A stretch of 64,000 nt of DNA from an uncultured Bacteroidota bacterium (GCA_903824665.1 CAIJXT010000024.1:186001-250000), one strand, 5' to 3'; positions 45,273 to 54,646 are shown, numbered from the stretch's first letter. Made by a program: numbers and translations. The notes: generated by a model from the letters alone, not told the origin.

Positions 45273-46556
45273 CTACTTGGTAGTAGCCGGCATTGTAATG
45301 GTGAAAGTGCTTCCTTTACCGGGAGCACTTTCCACTTTGATCTTTCCCTCATGGGCATCCACGATGGCTTTAACGTAACTAAGACCCAGACCAAAGCCTT
45401 TTACGTTGTGTATGTTGCCAGTATGCGCCCTGTAAAACTTCTCGAAAATGCGGGCCTGTGTTTCCTTATCCATCCCAATACCATTGTCACGTACCCTGAT
45501 TGTGAACATTCCGTTACCATGCCGCAGTGTCTCCACGAGTATCTTCGGTGCATCGGTTGAATACTTCATTGCATTGTCCAGCAAATTGAAAATGATGTTG
45601 GAAAAATGAACCTCATCGGCATCGATTATCGAATCGGTAGCTGCGAGCCGCAGGTCTATTGAACCATGTTTTTCCTGCACCTGCAAAGCCATGTTGTGCG
45701 CCACTTTGCTGATCACCTGATGAGCATCCAGTTTCTGCAAGGTCAGCCTGATCTCTTCCTTCTCCAGTCTTGCCGCCTGCAGTATCTTTTCCACCTGCTT
45801 GTTCATGCGCTTGTTCTCCTCCTTGATCATACTGCTGTATATCTTGATCTTATCAGCATCATGTATCACTTTTTCGTTGGTGAGCGCATCAATAGCGAGT
45901 GAAATAGTAGCCAGCGGCGTCTTCAGCTCATGGGTCATGTTATTGATAAAGTCGCTTTTGATCTCAGACAGCTTCTTCTGGTTAAACAGCGTACGTACAG
46001 TAACCGCAAATGCGAGTACAATAATGGTTGTAAAAACTATAGACGCCACGATCATCCAACCCATTTCGCGGATGATCAGATTTTTATCTTCTCTTATAGA
46101 GAGGTACAAAGTTTCACGAGCACGATAAGAGTCTTCAGGTGCCAGCTCAATGCGGTAGGCGGTTTCCTGATCGTCGGAGTTAAATCCATTCGACTGGAGT
46201 ATACTGTTCTTGTAGATGTTCGTGATACAGTATTGAAAAGACTGCTTTACACTGTTGTCTTTGAGCTCCTTGCGAATGATCTCCTCAATGTCCTCCTTGT
46301 TGAAATTGCCCTCAACTGTGAAGTGATTGCGCAGATAAAACCGCTTTGATTCTTCATTAGCAACAAAATTCACCTGCTTATAAATGAACTTGGAATAAAT
46401 CTCATCCTTTGTTTGCTTGAGCGTATTATCAACAGACCGCTGAAACTCTTCATGCTTTAGCTTTATAGCATTATTTATCCACGACATCTGGATGAACAGT
46501 ATACCTACAACCGACAACGTGATCAATACTACTATTAAAGGATATATCTTCTTCAT
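45273..46556 (-). CDS. Membrane sensor histidine kinase, orphan
   Basis: The 427-residue kinase has TM1 (about 4-25), a periplasmic sensor of about 140 residues with a helical, charged composition, and TM2 (about 168-190). There is no HAMP. HisKA follows, with the phospho-acceptor in FINNMTHELKTPLATISLAIDAL, then HATPase (NLLDNAMKYS, DNGIGMD, GFGLGLSYVKAIV). It resembles RprX-type kinases, normally followed by an OmpR-family regulator gene. Here the downstream neighbour is the convergent ahpD-like gene, so the partner regulator is elsewhere. An OmpR-style direct repeat lies in its upstream region. Confidence 0.9.
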   Translation of the reverse strand: MKKIYPLIVVLITLSVVGILFIQMSWINNAIKLKHEEFQRSVDNTLKQTKDEIYSKFIYKQVNFVANEESKRFYLRNHFTVEGNFNKEDIEEIIRKELKDNSVKQSFQYCITNIYKNSILQSNGFNSDDQETAYRIELAPEDSYRARETLYLSIREDKNLIIREMGWMIVASIVFTTIIVLAFAVTVRTLFNQKKLSEIKSDFINNMTHELKTPLATISLAIDALTNEKVIHDADKIKIYSSMIKEENKRMNKQVEKILQAARLEKEEIRLTLQKLDAHQVISKVAHNMALQVQEKHGSIDLRLAATDSIIDADEVHFSNIIFNLLDNAMKYSTDAPKILVETLRHGNGMFTIRVRDNGIGMDKETQARIFEKFYRAHTGNIHNVKGFGLGLSYVKAIVDAHEGKIKVESAPGKGSTFTITMPATTK

Positions 46557-46628
46557 GAAAGACCAAAAATACTAATGCAATTGTTAAGCCAAAGGTTAAA
46601 AAGTTGCAACATTTCACCCGCCCTATAC

Positions 46629-46645
46629 TTAACAACCGTTAACAA
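46629..46645. promoter_or_regulatory. TTAACAA direct repeat, candidate OmpR-family regulator site
   Basis: TTAACAA occurs at 46629-46635 and 46639-46645, exactly 10 bp apart, with an inverted copy TTGTTAA at 46581-46587. The site is in the divergent region between the histidine kinase and the S41 peptidase. Heptamer direct repeats one helical turn apart are typical of OmpR/PhoB-family binding. Confidence 0.4.
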
Positions 46646-46704
46646 TATTACGCTATCTGTAACAGGAAATGGTTATAATTTAGCACGACAATTTCCTGAT
46701 TCGT

Positions 46705-48447
46705 ATGTTTAGACTGCTGTTCTTACCTGTTTTGTTCGTTTGTGTTCATTTCACAGCGTTTTCGCACCAGTTCGAAGGTTGTCCTGCATCGAAAGATACT
46801 ACATTCCTGAGAGGATCGGGCATCACAGGCATATGGCTGCACGACAACAAGGTGAAAGAGCTGACCAACCTTGGCATGCTTTGGGGGTTCATAAAGTACT
46901 ACCATGCCGGTGTACAAAAGGGTGAACACAACATGGATGCCGCACTGTTCAGAATACTGCCTAATGTACTTGCTGCAGCCAACTCTGACTCGGCCAACGC
47001 GATAATGGAACGTTGGGTTGATGGGTTTGGCAAACCCACTCCATGCAGCAAATGCAAGTTACCAGACACCAATACAGTAGCCAAGCCCGAGCCGAACTAT
47101 GGCTACCTTTTCACCCCTGACAATCTGCCCAGATCGCTACAGGCGAAACTCGAATATATCAGACAGAACCGTCACACTGGCAAGGAACATTATTATTGCT
47201 CCGCTGACCGATTTGTCGGCAACCCGGAATTCACAAACGAGCTTGCATACACTGGCATGCAGGCCACAGATGCCGGTTTGCGGCTACTCGCACTGTACAG
47301 ATACTGGAACATGATCCAATACTTCTACCCATACAGGCATCTTATAGGCGAAGACTGGAACAGAGCCCTGGGATTGATGATACCCGAATTCTGTAATGCA
47401 AACGACCAGCTTACCTACCAGCTTGCATGCATGAAAATGATCGTCCGGATCAATGACTCGCATGCTGGGCTCAACACTGAAACCCTCCAGCAAGAGAAAG
47501 GGCGTTTCCTGTTACCCTTTGCAACCGCGTTTGTGGAAGACAAACTTGTTGTGACCAGATATTATGACCCGGCAGCAGCGACATCAGGTCCTGCGAAACC
47601 GGGCGACATGATAGAACAGATCAATGGCAATTCCATAACCGACCTGATCAGACGATACCTGCCACTTACGAGCGGATCGAATTACGAAAGAAAACTCTTT
47701 GCCATGGCTCACGCCAATGGCTACCTGGTGCGCAGCAACCAACCCGAAACAAAGATCTCTGTGCTCCGGGATGGCAACCCTATAGAAATCACCGTACCCA
47801 ACATCATTTACGATACCGCAAATCGGCAAGTCTATTCCGGTTCGTTATCTGGCAAGGGCTACACCATCATGGAGAATAATATCGGTTATTTGTATCCTGC
47901 CAAACTAGACGACAATGACTTCGCAACAGTCAAAGATTCGCTTGCCGCTACAAAAGGACTTATTATCGACTTCCGCTGCTACCCTACCACATTTATGCCG
48001 TTCACTTATGGCAAATGGCTTAAGGCACAATCTACCCCATTTGTCAAGTTCACGACCTGCAATACAGACATGCCGGGCTATTTTAGTACACGCGATGCGC
48101 TGCAGAATGGTGGTGGCAAAGGTGAACACTATACAGGCAAGGTGGTGATATTGGTAAATGCGACTACTCAGAGTAGCGCAGAATACCAGACTATGGCTTT
48201 ACAATCCAGACCTGGAGCAATGGTTATAGGTAGCCAGACTTCTGGCGCCGATGGCAATGTATCGCTGATTACATTACCCGGCGGATTAACCACCTACATA
48301 TCGGGAATTGGTGTTCTCTACCCCGATGGCACCGAAACCCAGCGAACCGGGATCAGAATAGACAAAGAGCGGCGACCAACTATTGATGGCATAAAGAACG
48401 GAACCGACGAAGTGCTGCAATATGCACTGAAACTGCTCGCCGACTGA
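46705..48447 (+). CDS. S41 family (C-terminal processing/tricorn-like) peptidase
   Basis: The 580-residue secreted protein has a signal peptide (about 1-20). A helical N-terminal domain (about 30-200) is typical of Bacteroidota S41 proteins. A PDZ-like segment (about 275-330: PAKPGDMIEQINGNSITDLIRRYL) precedes the S41 core (about 400-570), with the catalytic Ser in TTQSSAEYQTMAL and then GSQTSGADGN. It probably cleaves unfolded or C-terminal peptide substrates in the periplasm or outside. It is divergent from the orphan kinase, and the TTAACAA repeat lies between the two. Confidence 0.88.
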   Translation: MFRLLFLPVLFVCVHFTAFSHQFEGCPASKDTTFLRGSGITGIWLHDNKVKELTNLGMLWGFIKYYHAGVQKGEHNMDAALFRILPNVLAAANSDSANAIMERWVDGFGKPTPCSKCKLPDTNTVAKPEPNYGYLFTPDNLPRSLQAKLEYIRQNRHTGKEHYYCSADRFVGNPEFTNELAYTGMQATDAGLRLLALYRYWNMIQYFYPYRHLIGEDWNRALGLMIPEFCNANDQLTYQLACMKMIVRINDSHAGLNTETLQQEKGRFLLPFATAFVEDKLVVTRYYDPAAATSGPAKPGDMIEQINGNSITDLIRRYLPLTSGSNYERKLFAMAHANGYLVRSNQPETKISVLRDGNPIEITVPNIIYDTANRQVYSGSLSGKGYTIMENNIGYLYPAKLDDNDFATVKDSLAATKGLIIDFRCYPTTFMPFTYGKWLKAQSTPFVKFTTCNTDMPGYFSTRDALQNGGGKGEHYTGKVVILVNATTQSSAEYQTMALQSRPGAMVIGSQTSGADGNVSLITLPGGLTTYISGIGVLYPDGTETQRTGIRIDKERRPTIDGIKNGTDEVLQYALKLLAD

Positions 48448-48521
48448 TCTGCAACAATAGCCGCGAAATGCGTATGCCGGGTGAATTGTCGTAACTTTAT
48501 TGCATTCAACACTCTGCAACT

Positions 48522-49352
48522 ATGGCTTATCTGATCGCTGCTACCAACTTCACCGATGTGTCTGAACACGCGGTCTACTATGCCGCCGGCCTTGCCACTA
48601 TGCACCACCTGGAACTGGCAATTCTTCATTCTTTCGAGTTTCCGGCAATGGTCAGCGACATGCCACTGCCCGCCTCACTTATTGACGATACGCGGCAGGA
48701 TGCCGAAACAAAAATCAACGTGCTTTCCGACGCCGTTTCAGCCACCTACACGGGGCTGAAGGTAAGCCACTCTGTTGGCTATGGCAGCATGGTTGACGCT
48801 GTGGAAAGGTACAGTCTGGACCACGGCACCCCATTGTTGCTGATACTGGGCAACAGTAATACTACCGAAAATGCATCATGGTTCTTCAGCACGCTGAAAG
48901 CTGCTGCCTTACGCCTCTCTCAACCTGTACTGGCCATTCCGCCAGAGGCAGCGTTGCAAGCTGTTCGGAAGATCTGTTTTGCTGCCGATACCAGTCATGC
49001 GTTCAGTACAAAAGTTATCAGTACACTAGCAGATATCGCCACATTACTGGGGTGCGAAATTCATGTATTGAATGTACAGCAACATGGTATCCCACGCGAG
49101 GAGGTGCCGGAATTGCCTGTTGGATTGCTATCGGGTTTGAGCGGCAGGGAAGCGCACTACCATGTGGCCTATGCCGACGATACAGACGGTGCCATTCTAC
49201 AATTCTGCTCAGAAAATCAGGTAGACATGCTGGCGGTACTGAAGGGCAACTACTCGTTTCTGGAAAACCTGCTCCACAAAAGTCATACCAAGGCGCTGTC
49301 CAGTACTGCTACAATTCCATTACTGATACTCCACGACGAACCCGGCATTTAA
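48522..49352 (+). CDS. Universal stress protein with two UspA domains
   Basis: The 276-residue cytoplasmic protein holds two tandem Usp domains: AYLIAATNFTDVSEHAVYYAAGLATMHHLELAILHSFEFP for the first, and KICFAADTSHAFSTKVISTLADIATLLGCEIHVLNVQQ for the second. The typical Gly-rich ATP-binding motif (GxxGx9GS/T) is degenerate, so this is probably a non-ATP-binding type. Its stop codon overlaps, tail to tail, the stop codon of the opposite-strand gene by 4 bp. Confidence 0.87.
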   Translation: MAYLIAATNFTDVSEHAVYYAAGLATMHHLELAILHSFEFPAMVSDMPLPASLIDDTRQDAETKINVLSDAVSATYTGLKVSHSVGYGSMVDAVERYSLDHGTPLLLILGNSNTTENASWFFSTLKAAALRLSQPVLAIPPEAALQAVRKICFAADTSHAFSTKVISTLADIATLLGCEIHVLNVQQHGIPREEVPELPVGLLSGLSGREAHYHVAYADDTDGAILQFCSENQVDMLAVLKGNYSFLENLLHKSHTKALSSTATIPLLILHDEPGI

Positions 49353-50707
49353 ATAGCCGAAAGCCTCCGGTGTGCAGGAGTATATTCCCGGCGCAACAGT
49401 GAAAAACAAACAGAATCCTCTATGCAGCCTGCTTTGCAGTAATGCTCCCGCAAGGTGCCCTCTTCTGTAAACCCGAAACCTCGCACCAGTTTCAGAGATG
49501 GTTCATTAGCCGTACCTATGAGTGCTTCTATTCTGTTTAACTCCATGTGCACAAAACCGTAATCTATAATGGCCTCCAGTGCCTCGCGCATATACCCTTT
49601 TCTTCGTTCCTGCTCTTCGATATGGTATCCAATTTCTGCTCTGGCATGCTGGACATGCCAGGTATGATACCCAGCTTTACCAATTATTTTGCCACTGTCT
49701 TGCAGCACGATCAAAAACACCAGAAAAGTAGACCGGTACGATGATAATCCCAGCTTGTGCTGTTGCTTTTCTTTTGCCAATTCTTCTAGTGCTGTAAGGC
49801 CGAGGAACGCCATAATCTCATCATCCTGCAATGCGGAGAATACCCAGTCCATAATCTCCGGATTCAGCGCACGCAGCAGTAGCCGCTCGGTAGCAATTTC
49901 GGCCTGAGTAGGTGCCGCCTCTTCGGCTGCCGGCGGCTGGGCATCACCGCCCAGCTGGTATAGAAATATATGCTGATTTTCAGGTGTTGAGATCGCAATG
50001 TTCCCCGGTCCTTGTTCTGTATAGGTAGTAAGTCCGGCGAGACGAAGCGCGCTGATCTTTGCCTGCATATCTGCTGCAAAATAGGTAATTGCGGGATGTT
50101 GAAAATGTGCTGCCTCATGCAACCCTATCACACTCAGCCCATCAGTCATTATAGCCCAGGGGTAGGGCTGCGCGTACTCAGACACGCCGTGAAACCCCAA
50201 CAATTCCCAGAATGCGATAGACGATTTGATGTCTTTAACGGGGTGTGCGTATTCGCCAAACATGCCACACACCTTGTTATGGTAGGTGGATGGCTGATGG
50301 TAGTCCTTTGGGTCCATCCGCAACATCGGTAGCCCGGCGGGCTTAACAAAACCCGGAACCATGCCTACAAGACTCACCAGCAAACCATCTGGTGACTGCA
50401 GCAGGTATCGCTTTATCTTGTCTGTCGGTTTAGGTTCCTGTACGAAAACAATTCCTTTGTTCCTGAGCCCGGTAGCAACTTCGTCTACCCTGGCCGCATA
50501 ATAAGTGAGTGCTATATATGATTCGGTATCCAGCCGAAGCATGATGAGCACGGTACCGTCGCTTATCTGTATCCATGGGAACGGCCAGTCTGCACGCATG
50601 GTTTCTTTGAACCCAAGCAGATTGTAAAATGCGAGTGATTGCTGCAGGTCGGGTGTAGCTATGGTGAAAGCCGATATTTCTCCAAGTATGGGTTCGGGCA
50701 AAGACAT
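49349..50707 (-). CDS. Fusion protein: two VOC (glyoxalase-like) domains plus a GNAT acetyltransferase
   Basis: The start at 50707 (MSLPEPILGEISAFTIATPDLQQSLAFYNLLGF) is chosen over a frame 25 codons longer. VOC domain 1 spans about 5-120 and VOC domain 2 about 140-255 (GMFGEYAHPVKDIKSSIAFWELLGFHGV). A proline/alanine linker (about 257-270) leads to a GNAT domain (about 275-445; ATERLLLRALNPEIMDWVFSAL, then HARAEIGYHIEEQERRKGYMREALEAIIDYGFVHMELNRIEALIGTANEPSLKLVRGFGFTEEG) that looks like RimJ-type acetyltransferases. Both families are well known; the combination of two VOC units with a GNAT is unusual. The function is unknown. Confidence 0.87.
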   Translation of the reverse strand: MSLPEPILGEISAFTIATPDLQQSLAFYNLLGFKETMRADWPFPWIQISDGTVLIMLRLDTESYIALTYYAARVDEVATGLRNKGIVFVQEPKPTDKIKRYLLQSPDGLLVSLVGMVPGFVKPAGLPMLRMDPKDYHQPSTYHNKVCGMFGEYAHPVKDIKSSIAFWELLGFHGVSEYAQPYPWAIMTDGLSVIGLHEAAHFQHPAITYFAADMQAKISALRLAGLTTYTEQGPGNIAISTPENQHIFLYQLGGDAQPPAAEEAAPTQAEIATERLLLRALNPEIMDWVFSALQDDEIMAFLGLTALEELAKEKQQHKLGLSSYRSTFLVFLIVLQDSGKIIGKAGYHTWHVQHARAEIGYHIEEQERRKGYMREALEAIIDYGFVHMELNRIEALIGTANEPSLKLVRGFGFTEEGTLREHYCKAGCIEDSVCFSLLRREYTPAHRRLSAI

Positions 50708-51052
50708 GATAAATATAATTATTTTTTCGCTAGTTAAATTTAAATCACAACCATTCGTGTTACCGAAAATTTGTTGGGTCAATCCGTTGCAAATAGCCCA
50801 GAATTTTCACTTTTGGCCAAACTATTCAAGAATTGCGCACTTTTCGGGAGAATTTTCACAAAAACACAATATATTGACAATCAATTGTTTATGTTCTGAA
50901 AATTGCGCACTTTTTGCGCACTTGCTTCCTCTCTGTGCAAAAAGGTGGGCAACTCCCGGACCAACCAAAACGGCACTGAAACAAGCTGTATTAAGCCGCA
51001 AAAATCGAGCCAGATTTAATTCCGAATACTACGAATTCAGGTAGTTTCGACC
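50708..51052. other. 345-bp intergenic region holding repeat copy 2
   Basis: There is no credible ORF. The plus-strand frame at 50661-51044 is a shadow that starts inside the VOC gene. The region contains the inverted copy of the dispersed repeat, rich in TTGCGCAC half-sites. Confidence 0.55.
50831..50952 (-). repeat. Dispersed intergenic repeat, copy 2 (inverted relative to copy 1)
   Basis: On the minus strand the blocks TTGCCCAC (50952-50945), GGAAGCAAGTGCGCAA (50929-50914), TGCGCAATTTT (50909-50899), ATTGATTGTCAA (50885-50874) and GTGCGCAATT (50840-50831) follow the same order as at 18575-18709. Spacings differ by a few to about 15 nt. It lies between the start of the VOC-GNAT gene and the end of pfkA. 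Confidence 0.6.
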
Positions 51053-52033
51053 TCAGACACTGAGTACCCGTATCATATCCAGCATATCCTCGCTGATGGG
51101 CATACTGCCTTTAACCACTTTATCGAAGGGTGTAAATACCACCTCGTTGTTGACAATGCCTGCCATCACCTGTGTTGTGCCCGCCCTGAGTGCGTTGACG
51201 GCCGCGTGCCCCAGCCTGCTGGCCAGCACCCTATCGGCATAGGTGGGTGAGCCACCACGCTGTATGTGCCCCAGCACACAGCTGCGCACATCCAGATCAG
51301 GGAACCTTGCCAATATGCTCTCATGCACTTCTTTGGCGCCACCATAGTCATCGCCCTCTGCCACTACAATCAGCTGAACAGTCTTTTTACGGCGCTCACC
51401 TGCATCAATGCGGCAAAGCACCTCTTCGATATCTGTTATGGTCTCGGGTATAAGTATATCCTCTGCTCCGCATGATATGCCGCTATTGAGCGCAATATAG
51501 CCTGCATCGCGTCCCATTAGCTCGACGATAAAAATACGGTCGTGTGCCTCTGCTGTATCGCGTATTTTGTCTATTGCTGACACGGCTGTGTTCACTGCAG
51601 TATCAAAGCCGATTGTAAAGTCGGTACCAGCCAGATCTTTATCTATAGTACCTGGCATGCCAACAGCCGGTATGGTGTATTTGTCAAAGAAGGCAACCGC
51701 ACCACGAAAAGTACCATCGCCGCCTATCAATACAAGCCCTTCGATACCATGCACAGCCAGTTGGGTATAAGCCTTTTCCATGCCCGATGCGGTCATAAAC
51801 TCCTTGCTACGAGCTGTTTTAAGTATAGTACCACCCCGCTGTATAATGTTGGATACATCTGTAGTCTGCATCCGGAAAATATCACCTTCGATCATGCCCT
51901 GGTAGCCGCGGCGAATACCGTAGACCTCCATACCATGATATATACCAGTGCGTACTACCGCTCTGATGGCCGCATTCATACCCGGGCTGTCGCCACCAGA
52001 TGTAAGGATTCCAATTTTCCTGATGTTGCTCAT
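51053..52033 (-). CDS. pfkA: ATP-dependent 6-phosphofructokinase
   Basis: The 326-residue glycolytic enzyme phosphorylates fructose-6-phosphate. Motifs are ILTSGGDSPGMNAAIRAVVRTG, LVLIGGDGTFRGA, PGTIDKDLAGTDFTIGFDTAVNTA (catalytic Asp region), IVELMGRDAGYIAL and VLGHIQRGGSPTYADRVLASRLG. Length and order are those of bacterial PfkA, with the GGDGT signature of the ATP-dependent class. It diverges from guaB with a 170-bp gap. No -7 box is obvious on its side. Confidence 0.97.
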   Translation of the reverse strand: MSNIRKIGILTSGGDSPGMNAAIRAVVRTGIYHGMEVYGIRRGYQGMIEGDIFRMQTTDVSNIIQRGGTILKTARSKEFMTASGMEKAYTQLAVHGIEGLVLIGGDGTFRGAVAFFDKYTIPAVGMPGTIDKDLAGTDFTIGFDTAVNTAVSAIDKIRDTAEAHDRIFIVELMGRDAGYIALNSGISCGAEDILIPETITDIEEVLCRIDAGERRKKTVQLIVVAEGDDYGGAKEVHESILARFPDLDVRSCVLGHIQRGGSPTYADRVLASRLGHAAVNALRAGTTQVMAGIVNNEVVFTPFDKVVKGSMPISEDMLDMIRVLSV

Positions 52034-52164
52034 TGTTCTGGTTTTATAAAGAAGGGTAAAAACTAAACATTTCTGTTCACGAAGTTACATGTAGTACCCC
52101 AATTGCAGACCCGATTAAATTCGCGATTAGGTTAAACTACATTTATAAAATATTTAGCAAAACC

Positions 52165-52200
52165 TGCATTTGCCAAATTCGCAAATGCACTTTATCTTTG
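52165..52200 (+). promoter_or_regulatory. guaB promoter overlapped by a 9-bp-arm palindrome
   Basis: TTTG (52169-52172), a 20-nt spacer and TATCTTTG (52193-52200) form an exact Bacteroidota promoter ending 3 bp before the guaB ATG. That implies an almost leaderless mRNA. A palindrome, TGCATTTGC (52165-52173) with GCAAATGCA (52181-52189) and a 7-nt centre, covers the -33 element and spacer. Confidence 0.7.
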
Positions 52201-52203
52201 CAC

Positions 52204-53673
52204 ATGGCAATAAAATCTAAGTTCTACGGCGAAGGGCTCACATTTGATGATGTACTACTGATGCCCGCTTACTCCGAAGTGCTCCCTAGGGAAGTAAGTA
52301 TCGTTACCAATCTTACGAAAGACATACGTATCAATATCCCGATGGTATCGGCAGCTATGGATACTGTTACCGAGGCCAATCTGGCTATTGCATTGTCGCG
52401 TGAGGGTGGCATAGGGATATTGCATAAAAACATGAGCATAGAGCGCCAGGCAGACCAGGTGCGCAAGGTAAAACGCTCTGAGAACGGACTGATACTGGAC
52501 CCGATAACCCTGAAGCCCGATGCGAGTGTGGGCGATGCGCTGAAAATAATGAAGGAAAACCGCATAGGCGGTATACCAATAGTGGATGACAACTACCTGC
52601 TGGTGGGTATGCTTACCAACAGGGACCTGCGCTTTGAAAAAAACAACAAAAAGAAAGTAAGTGAGGTGATGACCCGTGAGCGACTGGTGACAGCGCCACT
52701 GGGCACTGATATGCAGAAAGCAGAACGCATATTGGAACAATATAAAATAGAAAAACTACCGATCGTAGACAAAAAAGGTAAACTGATAGGCCTGATCACT
52801 TTCCGCGATACGATACAACTGAAGAGCCACCCTTACTCTTGTAAAGACAACATGGGTAGACTGGTGGCCGGTGCAGCAATAGGTATTACCGCCGATATAC
52901 TGGAACGCGTAGAAGCGCTGAAAAATGCGGGAGTGGACGTGATAACGCTGGATAGCGCTCACGGACATACACGTGGCGTGATAGAAGCAGTAAAATCGGT
53001 TAAAAAAGCTTTCAAGACCCTCCCGGTTATAGCCGGAAATGTAGCTACTGCCGCGGGTGCCAAGGCACTTGCCGATGCAGGTGCCGATGCGGTAAAAGTA
53101 GGAGTAGGACCAGGGTCTATATGCACCACACGCGTGGTGACAGGTGCAGGCGCACCGCAGCTCACCGCCATCATGGAAGCCGCCAATGCGCTGAAGAGAA
53201 CCGGAATACCGGTGATAGCAGACGGAGGCATACGCTATACAGGCGACCTTGTAAAGGCAATAGCGGCTGGTGCATCGTGCATTATGGCCGGATCGATATT
53301 TGCAGGGACAGAAGAAAGCCCCGGCGAAACAATCATTTACGAAGGACGTAAATTCAAGTCGTACAGAGGTATGGGATCGGTAGAGGCTATGCAGGAAGGC
53401 TCTAAGGACCGCTACTTTCAGGATATGGAAGCCGACATCAAGAAACTGGTACCAGAAGGCATTGTAGGCAGAGTGCCCTACAAAGGTCAGCTGAGTGAGA
53501 TCGTACAGCAATTTGTAGGCGGTTTGCGTGCCGGTATGGGTTACTGCGGAGCTAAGGATATACCTACATTGCAAAACGAGTCGCAGTTTGTACGTATTAC
53601 CGCAGCCAGCATGGCTGAGAGCCACCCGCACGATGTAGTGATTACCAAGGAAGCACCTAATTACAGCCGATAA
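52204..53673 (+). CDS. guaB: Inosine-5'-monophosphate dehydrogenase
   Basis: The ATG at 52204 ([31 protein letters not shown]) matches conserved IMPDH N-termini; the frame's TTG six bases earlier is rejected. The 489-residue enzyme oxidises IMP to XMP. CBS domains (about 95-205) precede the completed barrel, with the catalytic Cys in [18 protein letters not shown], the phosphate-binding [11 protein letters not shown] and the flap ([11 protein letters not shown]). Together with guaA it makes GMP. The promoter architecture suggests a repressor site and little or no leader. Confidence 0.97.
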   Translation: MAIKSKFYGEGLTFDDVLLMPAYSEVLPREVSIVTNLTKDIRINIPMVSAAMDTVTEANLAIALSREGGIGILHKNMSIERQADQVRKVKRSENGLILDPITLKPDASVGDALKIMKENRIGGIPIVDDNYLLVGMLTNRDLRFEKNNKKKVSEVMTRERLVTAPLGTDMQKAERILEQYKIEKLPIVDKKGKLIGLITFRDTIQLKSHPYSCKDNMGRLVAGAAIGITADILERVEALKNAGVDVITLDSAHGHTRGVIEAVKSVKKAFKTLPVIAGNVATAAGAKALADAGADAVKVGVGPGSICTTRVVTGAGAPQLTAIMEAANALKRTGIPVIADGGIRYTGDLVKAIAAGASCIMAGSIFAGTEESPGETIIYEGRKFKSYRGMGSVEAMQEGSKDRYFQDMEADIKKLVPEGIVGRVPYKGQLSEIVQQFVGGLRAGMGYCGAKDIPTLQNESQFVRITAASMAESHPHDVVITKEAPNYSR

Positions 53674-53705
53674 TTAAGCTGATAATTTAGCATTCCCAGA
53701 CTAAA

Positions 53706-54509
53706 ATGAATAGCACGATTTCTGTACGTAAGGCAGTTGTGGTAGCCCGAACGCTAATTACGTGCATCGCCATCATGACTACAGCTTCGGGAATTGCGAT
53801 TCTGTACCTAACGGATGCCTACAACCTTCCATTGTATCTGGGCATTCCGGCAGCACTTATACTGCCTATTGCCATCCTGATTGCAGGATTTCATGCATCA
53901 GGTATACGCTGGGTGCAGTGGGCATTTCTTGGCGTTGCGGATGTGCAGGAGTTGTTCCAGGCTTTGCAACTGTCCGGTTTCGGTGGATATCCACCAACAA
54001 TACTGGAAAAAAAATACCCTGAGAATTACCGGGAGATAATGGCTCGCATAAACAACTACTCGTTTGCGGACGACCCAGAAGTTGCCGCTGAAACACCCAT
54101 CTACAAACGGAAATTCCACCAGAGTGGCAGTACCATATTATATTCGATGTTCGCAGTACTGTGTGCGTCTCTGGTATATATTTCACCATTGCCTCCTGAT
54201 GAACCGGTATTTATACTAACGACTGTGTTACTGGCAGGTGGGTTAGGCCTATTTGTGTACTATGGTTTGGTCCCTTCATCTCCTGCATGTATACTCAATG
54301 AAAACGGCCTGCAATACAATGGGCAGCACTACGAATGGCAAGACATAGCAAGCTATAACATAGTGATTGCGAAAAGACCATTTATCCGTTTGGTGATTAA
54401 CGGCAAGCAAAAAGATATTCCCATACGGACGTTATACGTGAGCCATGTACGGCTGAACCACCTGCTGCATGTGTATTATCAGCGGCATAAACTCAGGCAA
54501 GTCGCGTAA
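53706..54509 (+). CDS. Hypothetical membrane protein with a possible bacterial PH-like C-terminal segment
   Basis: This 267-residue protein has two hydrophobic helices near the N-terminus (about 12-34 and 42-63), a soluble loop with GFGGYPPTILEKKYPENYREIMARINNYS, and two more helices (about 145-165 and 170-190). The C-terminal 70 residues (ACILNENGLQYNGQHYEWQDIASYNIVIAKRPFIRLVINGKQKDIPIRTLYV) follow the NEnGl.y....y.W.dI..y pattern of bacterial PH-like domains, which is an inference only. It lies 32 bp after guaB and is probably co-transcribed. Confidence 0.7.
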   Translation: MNSTISVRKAVVVARTLITCIAIMTTASGIAILYLTDAYNLPLYLGIPAALILPIAILIAGFHASGIRWVQWAFLGVADVQELFQALQLSGFGGYPPTILEKKYPENYREIMARINNYSFADDPEVAAETPIYKRKFHQSGSTILYSMFAVLCASLVYISPLPPDEPVFILTTVLLAGGLGLFVYYGLVPSSPACILNENGLQYNGQHYEWQDIASYNIVIAKRPFIRLVINGKQKDIPIRTLYVSHVRLNHLLHVYYQRHKLRQVA

Positions 54510-54646
54510 GCAGCTTGTGTGTCGGGCCGCATAAACGAGAAGAGATGATTTAAAGCCATGTACGCTTTTGCAAACAAAAAATGCATTAGAACTATTCAGA
54601 ATTTTCCGACTTTTTGTATATTTATCTTTTCCCAATTCTGAGATTC

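Noticed and set aside
52756..53631. 291-residue open frame on the minus strand
   Set aside because: Antisense shadow of guaB; unusually rich in Cys/Tyr/His with no recognisable motif.
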